Source: Stomoxys calcitrans
Taxonomy: Eukaryota; Arthropoda; Insecta; Diptera; Muscidae
Assembly (NCBI RefSeq): GCF_963082655.1
Contig: NC_081555.1
Coordinates: 13,616,762-13,680,761 of the forward strand
Direction of reading: 5' to 3'
DNA length: 64,000 nt
Each line of letters begins with the position of its first letter. The stretch's first letter is position 1. Below the pieces are notes generated by a model that did not search any database, was not told the DNA's origin, and saw only the letters and a list, made by a program, of their open reading frames with translations. This document shows positions 55,380 to 64,000 of this stretch, in pieces. Made by a program: the position numbers and the translations under genes.

Positions 55380-58300
55380 CTAATCTAAAATTGGCAAGTG
55401 ACATAGCTTCACGATGGGGCGGGTTATCGTCCCAGAAGATACCCGAATATCCGCGATGCGGATATTGTCATCAGACCCAGAATATGTCTTCACAATACGT
55501 CCCAAGCGCCAGTCACTTGGGGGCAACAAGTCGTCCATCACGACTACAAGCTCGTCGATCTTTATATTCGGAGACTTGGTTCTCCACTTATATCGTTTCT
55601 GCAGCGCTTTTAGATAATCTTCCTTCCAACGTATAGAGAATTGGTGATGAATAGCTTTTAGCTTAAGCCACCTATTTATTACAGAGATGTCTTGTGCAAT
55701 CGGTTCCGGAAACGACATTATGGGAGACCCCTTCAAAAAATGGCCTGGAGTCAAGGCTGTGAGATCATTCGGATCTTCTGACACAGCGGAGATAGGGCGT
55801 GAATTCAAAACTCCCTCAATACGAGCCAGAACTGTAGCAAATTGTTCGAATGTGAACAAGTGGGCCCCTGCTATCCTCCTAAAATGGTGTTTGAAGCTCT
55901 TAACTGCCGATTCCCAGAGTCCCCCCATATGTGGAGCATGGGGGGGTATAAATTGCCATTCAAACCCCTGTGTCGAATATTTCTCCGAGATATCTACAGC
56001 TGTGACTTGAATAAAGCTCCTGAATTCCCTGAGCATCCTCCGACTTGCACCAATGAAGTTCCTTCCATTGTCAGATACTACCTTGCGAGGTAGTCCTCGC
56101 CTCCCCAAAAATCTGAAAAAGGCCGCCTCAAAGGCCAGCGAGGAAAGCTCTGAGCAAGGTTCTAAATGTATGGCCTTTGTGGCGAAACATACAAATATGC
56201 TGACATAGCCCTTTAAGAGAGGAGACCGCCGTAGAGTTGAACTTTTAAGCTCAAAAGGCCCGGCAAAATCTATGCCAGTGACATGAAAGGGAGGAGTTAA
56301 TGCGCATCTCTCCGGAGGCAGTGGAGCCATAATTTGAACACAGGGTTTTTTCCTGAAAATAATGCACGTCTTGCATTTGCGAATTATACTTTTAACCCTA
56401 GGTTTGAGACGTGAGATGTAGAATTCTGTTTGCACCATTCGACACATCAATATACATTCGCCGTGGACAAGAATAGAGTGCAAATAGAGTAGATATAATT
56501 GACAAAAACGTGATTTCCCAGGAAGAATGATAGGGAATTTTTCATTGTACGGCAGGGAACAAGAGGCGAGTCGACCGTTCACACGTAACACATTGTTCTG
56601 ATCCATGAAAGGGTTCAAGCATTTCAAGGAGCTTTTCTTAGACAACTCCTCAGACTTACTGACCTGTCTATATTCCTCGGCATACCACCTGAGCTGAGCC
56701 AACATTATCAATCGATTTTTCGTAAATAAAGCTTCGGAATGGATGAGGACTGGAGATGTGTTCCTGGGTTTACCCCTGAATCTACTTAGGCAGTTATTGT
56801 AAAAACGAAACATGTGGGAAATAACTCTCAATGCCCGAGAATAAGAAGAAAATTGAATCAAAATATCCGAGTCCTCAACGACCTCATGCATGACCCGAAC
56901 ATTAGGACGTTTTCCTATCTCAGGGATGATCAATGGGCTCCTGTTTGGCCATTCTGACGGTGCCTCCTTTAACCAAGTGGGTCCATTGAACCATAACGTA
57001 TTATCAGTCAGATCGCGGGGCCTGCATCCCCTAGTTCCCAGGTCTGCAGGATTATCATGGGTAGGAACATGTCGCCAAGTTCCACCAGGTATAAGATCGT
57101 GTATCTTGGACGTCCGATTCGCTATATAGGTCTCCCATGTCCATGGTGGTTTCATTAGCCAGCCTAGCACTATAGTGGAATCCGTCCATAAGGTAATACC
57201 ACCTATTCGAAAGTCAAAAGTCGATACGACGTAATTAACAAGTTCTGCCAAAAGATACGCTCCATTTAACTCTAAGCGTGGTAAACTTACAGTCTTGAGG
57301 GGGGCAACTCTGCTCTTTGCAAGCAATAGATTCGTACAAACCACAGAATTTGAAGCTGTGCACCGCACGTACACACAAGCACAGAAAGCAGATTGTGAAG
57401 CATCACAAAATCCGTGGATTTCCACCATGTCAGTAGGGTTATATTGTAGCCATCTTGGGATTGAAATGGAGTCGATGTGGCTCAGATCAGAGACAAGAGC
57501 ATCCCATTTATTCTGAGATTCGGTGCTGAGAGTTTCATCCCAATTAACCCCCTCCAGCCAAAGCTGTTGCATCAACACTTTAGACCTAATGACAATTGGG
57601 GCTACCCATCCCGCGGGATCAAATAATTGTGCAACAGCTGAAAGTACCTTCCTTTTTGTAGTGGTCCGGTCTGGAGAGATCGATCCAAGGGAATAAGAAA
57701 ATTTATCGCTCATTGCGTTCCACTTAACGCCAAGAGTCTTAGTAGAACTGGACTCGTCAAACTGAAGAAATTCAGAATCAAGCAAATCCTCCTTTGCCAC
57801 CTGAGAAAGCAATCTGGAATCGTTTGCGGCAATTTTCTTTAAAGGAAAACCGGCACTGGATAGAACTGTCTTCAGATCATTCTGAGCATCAATAGCCTCA
57901 TCAATTGAAAATCCTCCGGATAGTATATCATCCACATATGTCTCGCCTCTAAGAATATCCGCAACTTTGGGAAACTGGTCTTCAGTATCGGAGGCTAATT
58001 GGAGCAGAGTGCGAATGGCCAGGAATGGTGCACAATTTATCCCGAATGTCACCGTTTTCAATTGAAAATCTCTTACGGGGTCATTGATGCCCGGGCGGAT
58101 GAGTATTCGCTGATAAGGCCGGTCTTGCGGATGTATAAGGACTTGACGATACATCTTCTGTATGTCTCCACAAAACACATACTGATATTTGCGCCAGTTA
58201 AGAATAACGGAGATCAAGTCAGATTGAAGAGCCGGTCCAGTGTGTAGCACATCATTGAGCGAATAGCCTGACTTGGACTTGCGAGAGGCATTAAAAACCA

Positions 58301-60743
58301 CCCTTAATTTTGTGGTTCTATGTTCGGGACGAATTACCGCGTGGTGGGGTAAGTAGAATGAAAAGAACTTTCCACTCTCGGAAATTTCCTGTGACGAAGT
58401 TTCCTCCGCGTGGTCGAGGGAAATGTACTCATTCAAAACAGAGCAGTATTGAGATCCTACATCGGGTTCCTTAGAGAGATTTCTCCCCATACGGTTAAAT
58501 TGAGCCAGAGCTAGAAATCGGGACGAACCAAGATGAATGGACCCAGGAAATTCCTTTTTGAATGGAAGCCGAACAATATAGCGTCCGTCCGTGGACCTTG
58601 TGGTAGTTCTTTCGAATAGTTCCTCACAATATGAATCCGATTCAGAGCCGAGATGAGAGGTTGGAACTTGTTCTTGTTCCCAGAATCTTCTCAGGAGTTG
58701 ACTGATCGCAACCTCCTCCGATTCTATTACGTTGGTAGAGAATGAGTGATACGTTTCAGTCCGCATTGGACCACTAAGTACCCAGCCGAATATGGTATTG
58801 TAGGCTGATGTCTCGCCACAAATGTTCTTTTTAATACCTTCTAGATTTATGAAACGTTCAGAGTCGTTTCCAAGAATGAGATCTATTTGAGATGATCTGT
58901 TAAAGTAAGGGTCTGCTAAATCCAGCCCATCAAGCTCAGATGGATTAGAGATCTCAAAGGAAACTGAAGGAAATCGCTTTGTGACTTTAGGTAAGACAAT
59001 GGCAGAAACTTCAAACTCTATACCATGCTTTTCTGACACAATGGTCAGTTGACATTCTTTCTCGGACGATTGCTCTTGATTGCCAATACCCGTTATCAGA
59101 AAATGGGCTTTTGAAGTTGGAATTTGTAAACGGTTTAGCATTTTTTCAGAAACGAACGTTCGTTGAGAACCTGGATCGATCAAAGCCCTTATGGTGAAAT
59201 GCTCTCCTTGATGCGCAATCTGGATCAATGCAGTCCTTAGAAGAATCATGTCATTGTTTGAAGCCAAATTAGCCTGGACAGAGCAGGAGCGTTGTGAACT
59301 AGCGGGAGCCTCAGCTTGAGACGAGATATTTGTCCTTACCTCGTTAGATGCAGGACGAGTTTCACTGGCGGTTTCTGATTTCTCAGTTATCGTGCCACTA
59401 TCTTTATGTGGTTTACCTTTAAGGTGAAGAAGGGTATGGTGAGTCTTGTGGCATATAATGCACTTGTTCTTACTCCTACAGTTTGATTTGAGATGAGCTG
59501 AGGATAGGCAGTTGCCACATATTTTGTTTGCATAAACAAAATCAACTCGTTGTTGAGCAGTGAATTCCCGGAATTTCTGACAGGATCTTATGCTGTGTTT
59601 CGAATCACATAGGGGGCACGGAGACTGGTCGAGTTTATCCTGTGAATGATATGTCTGAATTTTCTCAGGACTTTTGGTAGGAGGTGTATTTCCTTGTTTA
59701 GTGGATTTTATACTATGAATTCTTTCGACCACTTCAAATCGGTTAACCAAAAACTCATCGAGTTGGCTCCAAGTTGGCAACTCGCGGTGGGATTTAAGGG
59801 ATTGTTCCCAAAGTGCCAGAGTCTCGTCAGGCAACTTGGTAGACACTAGGTAAATTAGCAATGGATCCCAACTCTCAATATTCACGCCGAGTGTCTTCAA
59901 GGTACACAAGCAATCGTTGGTTGTGGATTGAATCTTTTGGATAGATTCACTGTTCTCTACCATTGCGACAGGAATATTGAACAGCACTTTCAACTGATTA
60001 TCTACCAGCACACGCTTGTTCTCGTACCGGGATTTTAATGCGCTCCACGCTAGACTGAAATTTTCGTCGCAGAGAGGGAATCTCTTAACTATTGCGCCTG
60101 CCCCCCCTTGAGTCTTGTTCCTCAAATGATAAAGTTTCTGAGCTGGGGTCAATTTCGGATGGTTCACATATACGGCCGTGAACATGTCACGAAACGAGGG
60201 CCATTGCTCATATCCGCCCTTAAACACCTCTGTGTCACAGGGTGGCACTTTAATGCAGATATTCGAAATATCTTGAGACGAGTTGTGGGACACATTTTGG
60301 TTTTGGGGTATATATTCCGGAACGAGACTGTGCCGTGTGTTTTGACGAGAATACCCACCGGATATTCTGAGTATATCCAGAATCTGGGACCTGGCGGTAT
60401 AATATGCCTCAGAACTGGCATGAAAATTAATTTTTGCATTTTCCCGGAAATCCTTCGTATTAGAGGCCCGTGGTGACAACATTAGACCCTCATAGGTCTC
60501 CTGCAATCGTCTCCAACGATTCTCCAAGTCCTCCAGCTTCACCTCTAAAACCGAATCAGTCTGATCCGCAATATCGCTTTGCTCGAACTGTGTGCAAAAC
60601 GCGACCAGATGGTCACAATTGAATAAAAACTTCTCTTGATCGGGCGAAGCCTGAATTCTGTTAAATGCTCCTTTCGATCCCGATGCATCTGTAGACGCGT
60701 TTGCGTTCGACATAGTGTCGGAACTCGCCTCTGTTGTGCTCAT
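55380..60743 (-). CDS. BEL/Pao gag-pol polyprotein, intact, 1787 residues
   Basis: Gag region about 1-450: a DUF1759-like capsid part (FKGGYEQWPSFRDMF, 174-188) and three zinc knuckles (376-440). The aspartic protease has LIDPGSQRTF with Asp523. Reverse transcriptase: VVFNAS, GDIQKMYRQV and YVDD at 936-939. RNase H about 1110-1220 (HGFCDAS, LPRLELNGA, LWTDST). An integrase zinc-binding region (HGE...CKTC) lies near 1430-1465. Integrase catalytic residues are Asp1492 (GIDFAGPF), Asp1558 (SDNGRNF) and Glu1611 (GGLWESAVKSF). A C-terminal DUF5641-like tail ends in LPILD. Length and single frame are usual for BEL. All key residues are present, so it may be active. The ATG is followed by an unbroken frame. 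Confidence 0.95.
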   Translation of the reverse strand: MSTTEASSDTMSNANASTDASGSKGAFNRIQASPDQEKFLFNCDHLVAFCTQFEQSDIADQTDSVLEVKLEDLENRWRRLQETYEGLMLSPRASNTKDFRENAKINFHASSEAYYTARSQILDILRISGGYSRQNTRHSLVPEYIPQNQNVSHNSSQDISNICIKVPPCDTEVFKGGYEQWPSFRDMFTAVYVNHPKLTPAQKLYHLRNKTQGGAGAIVKRFPLCDENFSLAWSALKSRYENKRVLVDNQLKVLFNIPVAMVENSESIQKIQSTTNDCLCTLKTLGVNIESWDPLLIYLVSTKLPDETLALWEQSLKSHRELPTWSQLDEFLVNRFEVVERIHSIKSTKQGNTPPTKSPEKIQTYHSQDKLDQSPCPLCDSKHSIRSCQKFREFTAQQRVDFVYANKICGNCLSSAHLKSNCRSKNKCIICHKTHHTLLHLKGKPHKDSGTITEKSETASETRPASNEVRTNISSQAEAPASSQRSCSVQANLASNNDMILLRTALIQIAHQGEHFTIRALIDPGSQRTFVSEKMLNRLQIPTSKAHFLITGIGNQEQSSEKECQLTIVSEKHGIEFEVSAIVLPKVTKRFPSVSFEISNPSELDGLDLADPYFNRSSQIDLILGNDSERFINLEGIKKNICGETSAYNTIFGWVLSGPMRTETYHSFSTNVIESEEVAISQLLRRFWEQEQVPTSHLGSESDSYCEELFERTTTRSTDGRYIVRLPFKKEFPGSIHLGSSRFLALAQFNRMGRNLSKEPDVGSQYCSVLNEYISLDHAEETSSQEISESGKFFSFYLPHHAVIRPEHRTTKLRVVFNASRKSKSGYSLNDVLHTGPALQSDLISVILNWRKYQYVFCGDIQKMYRQVLIHPQDRPYQRILIRPGINDPVRDFQLKTVTFGINCAPFLAIRTLLQLASDTEDQFPKVADILRGETYVDDILSGGFSIDEAIDAQNDLKTVLSSAGFPLKKIAANDSRLLSQVAKEDLLDSEFLQFDESSSTKTLGVKWNAMSDKFSYSLGSISPDRTTTKRKVLSAVAQLFDPAGWVAPIVIRSKVLMQQLWLEGVNWDETLSTESQNKWDALVSDLSHIDSISIPRWLQYNPTDMVEIHGFCDASQSAFCACVYVRCTASNSVVCTNLLLAKSRVAPLKTVSLPRLELNGAYLLAELVNYVVSTFDFRIGGITLWTDSTIVLGWLMKPPWTWETYIANRTSKIHDLIPGGTWRHVPTHDNPADLGTRGCRPRDLTDNTLWFNGPTWLKEAPSEWPNRSPLIIPEIGKRPNVRVMHEVVEDSDILIQFSSYSRALRVISHMFRFYNNCLSRFRGKPRNTSPVLIHSEALFTKNRLIMLAQLRWYAEEYRQVSKSEELSKKSSLKCLNPFMDQNNVLRVNGRLASCSLPYNEKFPIILPGKSRFCQLYLLYLHSILVHGECILMCRMVQTEFYISRLKPRVKSIIRKCKTCIIFRKKPCVQIMAPLPPERCALTPPFHVTGIDFAGPFELKSSTLRRSPLLKGYVSIFVCFATKAIHLEPCSELSSLAFEAAFFRFLGRRGLPRKVVSDNGRNFIGASRRMLREFRSFIQVTAVDISEKYSTQGFEWQFIPPHAPHMGGLWESAVKSFKHHFRRIAGAHLFTFEQFATVLARIEGVLNSRPISAVSEDPNDLTALTPGHFLKGSPIMSFPEPIAQDISVINRWLKLKAIHHQFSIRWKEDYLKALQKRYKWRTKSPNIKIDELVVVMDDLLPPSDWRLGRIVKTYSGSDDNIRIADIRVSSGTITRPIVKLCHLPILD

Positions 60744-63273
60744 TTCCGTTATAAGACTATACGAAGCAACGTCAACGGAAAATAAAAGAAGAATCGAATA
60801 GATCTTTTGGTGTCCGGAAAATCTTGCGTACCTAAGGAATAGTGATGAAAACCGCCTCTATTGAAAAGACAGAAACCGATGATTCGAGACAATCTCACAG
60901 TCTCCAACAGACATAAAACGCCTAGGAACCACAACAATCCCGTTCTTCAACAAAAAAAAAAAAAATTGCCAGCAGAAGATTGGCGAAGCGTACAAGTTTG
61001 AAGTGTCCCAAACGTAAAGAAAAATAGAACGCAAGTTCCGACAATCTGATCGATCTATATGTAGGTATAAAATCTTCTTATCAAGAAAGATAAAAAAAAA
61101 CTAAACATAAACTTGGCAGAAAGAGCAGGGCACTTTCTTTTAACACAATGAGTATAAAGAAGCTATATCCAATAACTTATGCCGTAAGTGCGTAGATTTC
61201 AGAACGACGAAGTCCACTACAAATCCGAACGATATGTGTCGGAAATGATTACTTAAGGCGGAGTAGAGATGCAGAGCAAAAAACTCGAGGCCAAGTTACG
61301 TTTGAGTAATGAATTTCAATTCATATAAGTAAAGACTGCCGGACCGGACCGTGGACAAATGAGATTATCCAGATTCAATAGTAAAATTTTACAAATTAGC
61401 GGAAGTGAATCCGAATAAATTAAATGTGATAAATATTTGCATTCAGTCTACTCAAAAATCCAATAAGGATAGTGTACTTAACGATGTATACGTTATTCAG
61501 GCAAAAATCTGCCACTTTAAAGCATTCAAGGTCTATAAATCAAAGACGTCTAATTAAAGCATGTACATTTCTATATTTATTCGTAGGTGCGTTGTAAATT
61601 ATATTTTATTACTATCTGTGCAAACTTCACTTCGAATTTGTTTATTCGGCCTTGCATATGTTCAATCGAACTGAGATTTTCGTTCGAGTGTATGGTAGAG
61701 TTTCATCTCAGCTGATCATATAACAACAGTAAATGTATCTAAGCGATGTTCAAATTGTTCGATTTTGTTTACATTTATTCTTTCTCCATGATTTGTTTTG
61801 ATCATAACTTTCTGTAATATGATTTCTTGGAATATTCCAATATGATGGCAGTACTACATGAACTGATTATGTATGAAGGCAGTGCAATATGATAAATATG
61901 AGGGAAGTGCAATAAGGGAGGAAATGTGTGATGTCGTTAATGATGTGATGTCTCAATGTGAAATTTTTAATGTTATATAAACTACATTTGTTAGCAAAGA
62001 GGCCATAATAAGGCGATAAAATGAGATGAATAATAAGGAATAAGGCGATAAATGTAAACAATTTACCTGGTTGTTGGAAATGTCATATTTTTGATTTTGT
62101 TGCATTCAGCCTAAACTGTTTTCTGTTCAAAATAGATTTTCACACTATTCACGAATTTTCATTAAGTAATTGCTTTTAATTTTTTTTTTTTTTTTTTTTT
62201 TTCAAAATTTTATTTAGGCAAATTTCTAAAATAAATATTTAGAAAATTTTTCCAAGTATCTTCAAATCTTCAAATGGGTTTAAATATTGAAAAGAAAGTT
62301 TTAATCTCTTTCTTTTTATTTTATTTTGTTTTGCTGTTCACTTTTTTCTTACTTCTTTTTGTCTTCCTTGTCTTGTTACTACTCGTTATTCCTATTTTAA
62401 TATTCTCGTTCCTTTAATTTGCATTGTCGTACTTTTCTCTATTCCCATGTCGTGGGCGGTTTTTTCTTTTTTTCTTGTCCTATTAACTGGCTTCCAATGA
62501 GAGAAAAATAAACGACGAACGAGTTACAAATCAACTAAAAGAGGAGAGCTTAAACTCGAAAAAACCAACCAATAGGAAAACTGTTATACATAAGACCGGA
62601 TTAAATTACTTCTTTTTATCTGTTTTCTTTAAAGTGTAAAGAAAAAACCGTTAGGAGCAGTAAATCACTGAGACAAAAAAAATTTTAGGCTTTTGGCGAA
62701 GAATATGAAATTTTTTGCAAAACAACAAAAAATATATGGATTTTCCCGTTTTCAGACATTGGGTAAATTTTAACACGACTGTCGGACGGACATCACAAAT
62801 TTCGATATCATATTGCACTTGGGGTTTCTTTTTGTTGGATTCCTTCTTTTTAAAGGGTATTTTTTGTGAATTTCGTGATTTTTAAAATTTCTGGTTTTCT
62901 AACGAAAAAAAAAAAAAATACACCTTTGTAAAAGATATCCAATGGAGACATATATAATTTTCTTTTTTTTTTTCGATTTTTTGTGGATTCTTTTCTTAAT
63001 TATATTTTTTGATGTTTAACTTGACAACAAATATTTTAAAAATCTTCTGAGCATTTTATTAATAATTTTTTTCTTTTTTTTGGTTTTTTTAGTAATTTTT
63101 ACCGATTTTTTTTGGTTCTATTTTACGACGATCAACGTGGGTGTGTCTGACTGTTTCGCGACGGTCAGCAGATAACACAAAAGGGAGTGAATGCGCACTT
63201 ACCGCAGTTGTTATACGACTAATTACCATTAAGGGCAATGCAAAATGAATAACTTGTGCCTGTTTCCAATGGA
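60744..63273 (-). other. BEL untranslated leader, ~2.5 kb, probable intron
   Basis: Unusually long distance between primer site and gag ATG with no substantial open frame. A consensus donor (GTAAGT) lies 86 nt after the LTR. Candidate acceptors include CTATTCCTTAG (AG at 60832-60833), 88 nt before the gag ATG, and the acceptor before ORF2. AT-rich homopolymers (for example ~25 T at about 62178) fill much of it. No second gene recognised. Confidence 0.6.
63197..63203 (-). other. Consensus splice donor in the BEL leader
   Basis: Element-sense GCG|GTAAGTGC; intron would begin at 63202. Position just after the primer site is where retroviruses and spliced LTR elements place the donor of subgenomic RNA. 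Confidence 0.65.
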
Positions 63274-63288
63274 CGGCTCGAAGGACCA
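63274..63288 (-). other. BEL primer-binding site, tRNA-Tyr type
   Basis: Directly abuts the 5' LTR. Element-sense TGGTCCTTCGAGCCG is complementary to a tRNA 3' end CGGCTCGAAGGACCA, which matches what I remember of insect tRNA-Tyr over 15 bases. Confidence 0.75.
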
Positions 63289-63780
63289 TGAAGAAACGTG
63301 GGGGGATCTTTCAGTGTGCAGAGATGGGAACCACCAAATATAACTCTGAAGATTCCTAGTGGAGAAGAGTGGACTGTAGGGTTTGTTGTTGTTGGAAGTT
63401 ATTATTTCTCAATAGAGAGAAATAATAACGTCGTTGTAGCAGTTGCCCAAATGATAAAACAAAAAAAAACAATAGCCGTATGAGTTCAACTTTCAACGTT
63501 ATAAATTTTATTTAAAGTAATAAAAAAGTAGAGAAGAGAAGAGATGCTCACCTTTTCGTGGTTGTGCCAGAAGTGAAGCAAGTGTAACTTCACATACGAA
63601 AGGGAGATATTTTAGTACTTACAAACTAAGTGCCTATTCTATTACCACTTAGCATATGTGGTAGGGAAATTTAAATACATCTCTTAGATAATTCACAATA
63701 ACAGACGTTAGGAAATTCAATTTCATTTAAATAGTTCAAATTCATGTAAATAGTTAAGGACAAAACTTCAATTTTGTCCA
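63289..63780 (-). repeat. BEL 5' LTR (492 bp)
   Basis: I read it as identical to the 3' LTR. Same TATA-like, poly(A) and hairpin elements (hairpin 63398-63429). A second possible donor (AAAAGGTGAGCAT) lies in the middle of the LTR at about 63545 in both copies. Confidence 0.95.
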
Positions 63781-64000
63781 CTAATGAAAGGTATTCGAGA
63801 GTAGAGTACCAATATGATTATCGAATATTAAAAATTGGGGTAAATTACAATGGGGCCGCCCCAAAACCAAAACCGTCCCAAGTGGGCATATTAGACCATC
63901 ATGAAAGGTCTATGTCAGTAGAGTTAGAATTTAATATTGATATACGGATTCAATTATCTCGGTCACGTCATGTCGTCCTGCCGTTCACCAGGGCATGTAA
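63781..64000 (+). repeat. Family B element, copy 9, right part (with TSD CTAAT at 63781-63785)
   Basis: The first five bases are the BEL target duplication. The family B module text 'AATGAAAGGTATTCGAGAGT' and 'GGGGCCGCCCCAAAAC' then resumes and fades towards the end of the window. Confidence 0.75.

Larger units (their letters stand above)
54205..63780 (-). mobile_element. Complete BEL/Pao LTR retrotransposon, 9576 bp
   Basis: Order in the element sense (right to left): 5' LTR, tRNA-Tyr-type primer site, long leader, gag-pol in one frame, second zinc-knuckle ORF, 3' LTR. Both LTRs are 492 bp, start TG and end CA, and I read them as identical base for base. The target duplication is perfect and gag-pol has no stop or frameshift. 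All this points to a very recent insertion by a possibly autonomous element. The large size comes from the ~2.5-kb leader and the extra ORF. Domain order protease-RT-RNase H-integrase and the DUF1759/peptidase A17-like regions place it in BEL/Pao; I cannot name the lineage. Confidence 0.95.

Noticed and set aside
57295..60476. Plus-strand frames opposite gag-pol
   Set aside because: Shadows of the intact minus-strand polyprotein.

Overview
This is nuclear DNA from a higher (cyclorrhaphan, probably calyptrate or muscid-like) fly. The window is AT-rich and repeat-dense. Its only convincing host gene encodes an insect GMC oxidoreductase. The mobile elements are of fly type: mariner, piggyBac, BEL/Pao, LOA-like and R1-like LINEs, a Penelope-like fragment and a tRNA-derived SINE. 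The species assignment is inference from style, not a match.

Layout. 1-2220: gene-free, with one SINE remnant. 2222-4530: ~153-bp tandem modules (called family A below). 4530-8022: rearranged LINE pieces, including a four-fold amplification inside an RNase H domain and a full-length SINE insertion with target duplications. 9398-12000: a dead piggyBac transposase split by a family A element and a mariner MITE and carrying an in-frame 19 x 16-bp CpG-rich minisatellite. 12515-13415: a second LINE copy. 13600-18660: tandem-module elements (family B, and A), two MITEs, a SINE and a 104-bp-arm near-perfect palindrome. 19466-21542: the GMC oxidoreductase gene on the minus strand, with an intronless CDS and a 5' UTR splice acceptor. 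21640-28300: AT minisatellites, family B arrays, a Penelope-like GIY-YIG fragment, a MITE and a SINE. 28300-30540: nothing recognised. 30540-35766: family A, a MITE, a SINE-head tandem array, and an R1-like LINE split by a decayed mariner. 36848-43690: family A copies, two MITEs and a ~96-bp tandem array. 44100-54204: SINEs (one nested in another), two long family B arrays and AT minisatellites. 54205-63780: a complete, recently inserted BEL/Pao LTR retrotransposon on the minus strand, landing inside a family B array that resumes after it.

The most interesting object is the BEL/Pao element. It has two 492-bp LTRs that I read as identical, a CTAAT target duplication, a tRNA-Tyr-type primer site, a 2.5-kb untranslated leader with a consensus splice donor, an intact 1787-codon gag-pol, and a second ORF downstream of pol. 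ORF2 is preceded by a clean splice acceptor and encodes a basic protein with three zinc knuckles. These align without a gap to the three knuckles of the element's own Gag. ORF2 runs into the 3' LTR and no polypurine tract is visible there. This looks like a spliced accessory nucleocapsid-like protein in the position where other elements carry env.

The second theme is layered nesting. SINE, MITE, LINE, piggyBac, family A/B and BEL insertions sit inside each other with readable target duplications, so relative ages can be ordered.
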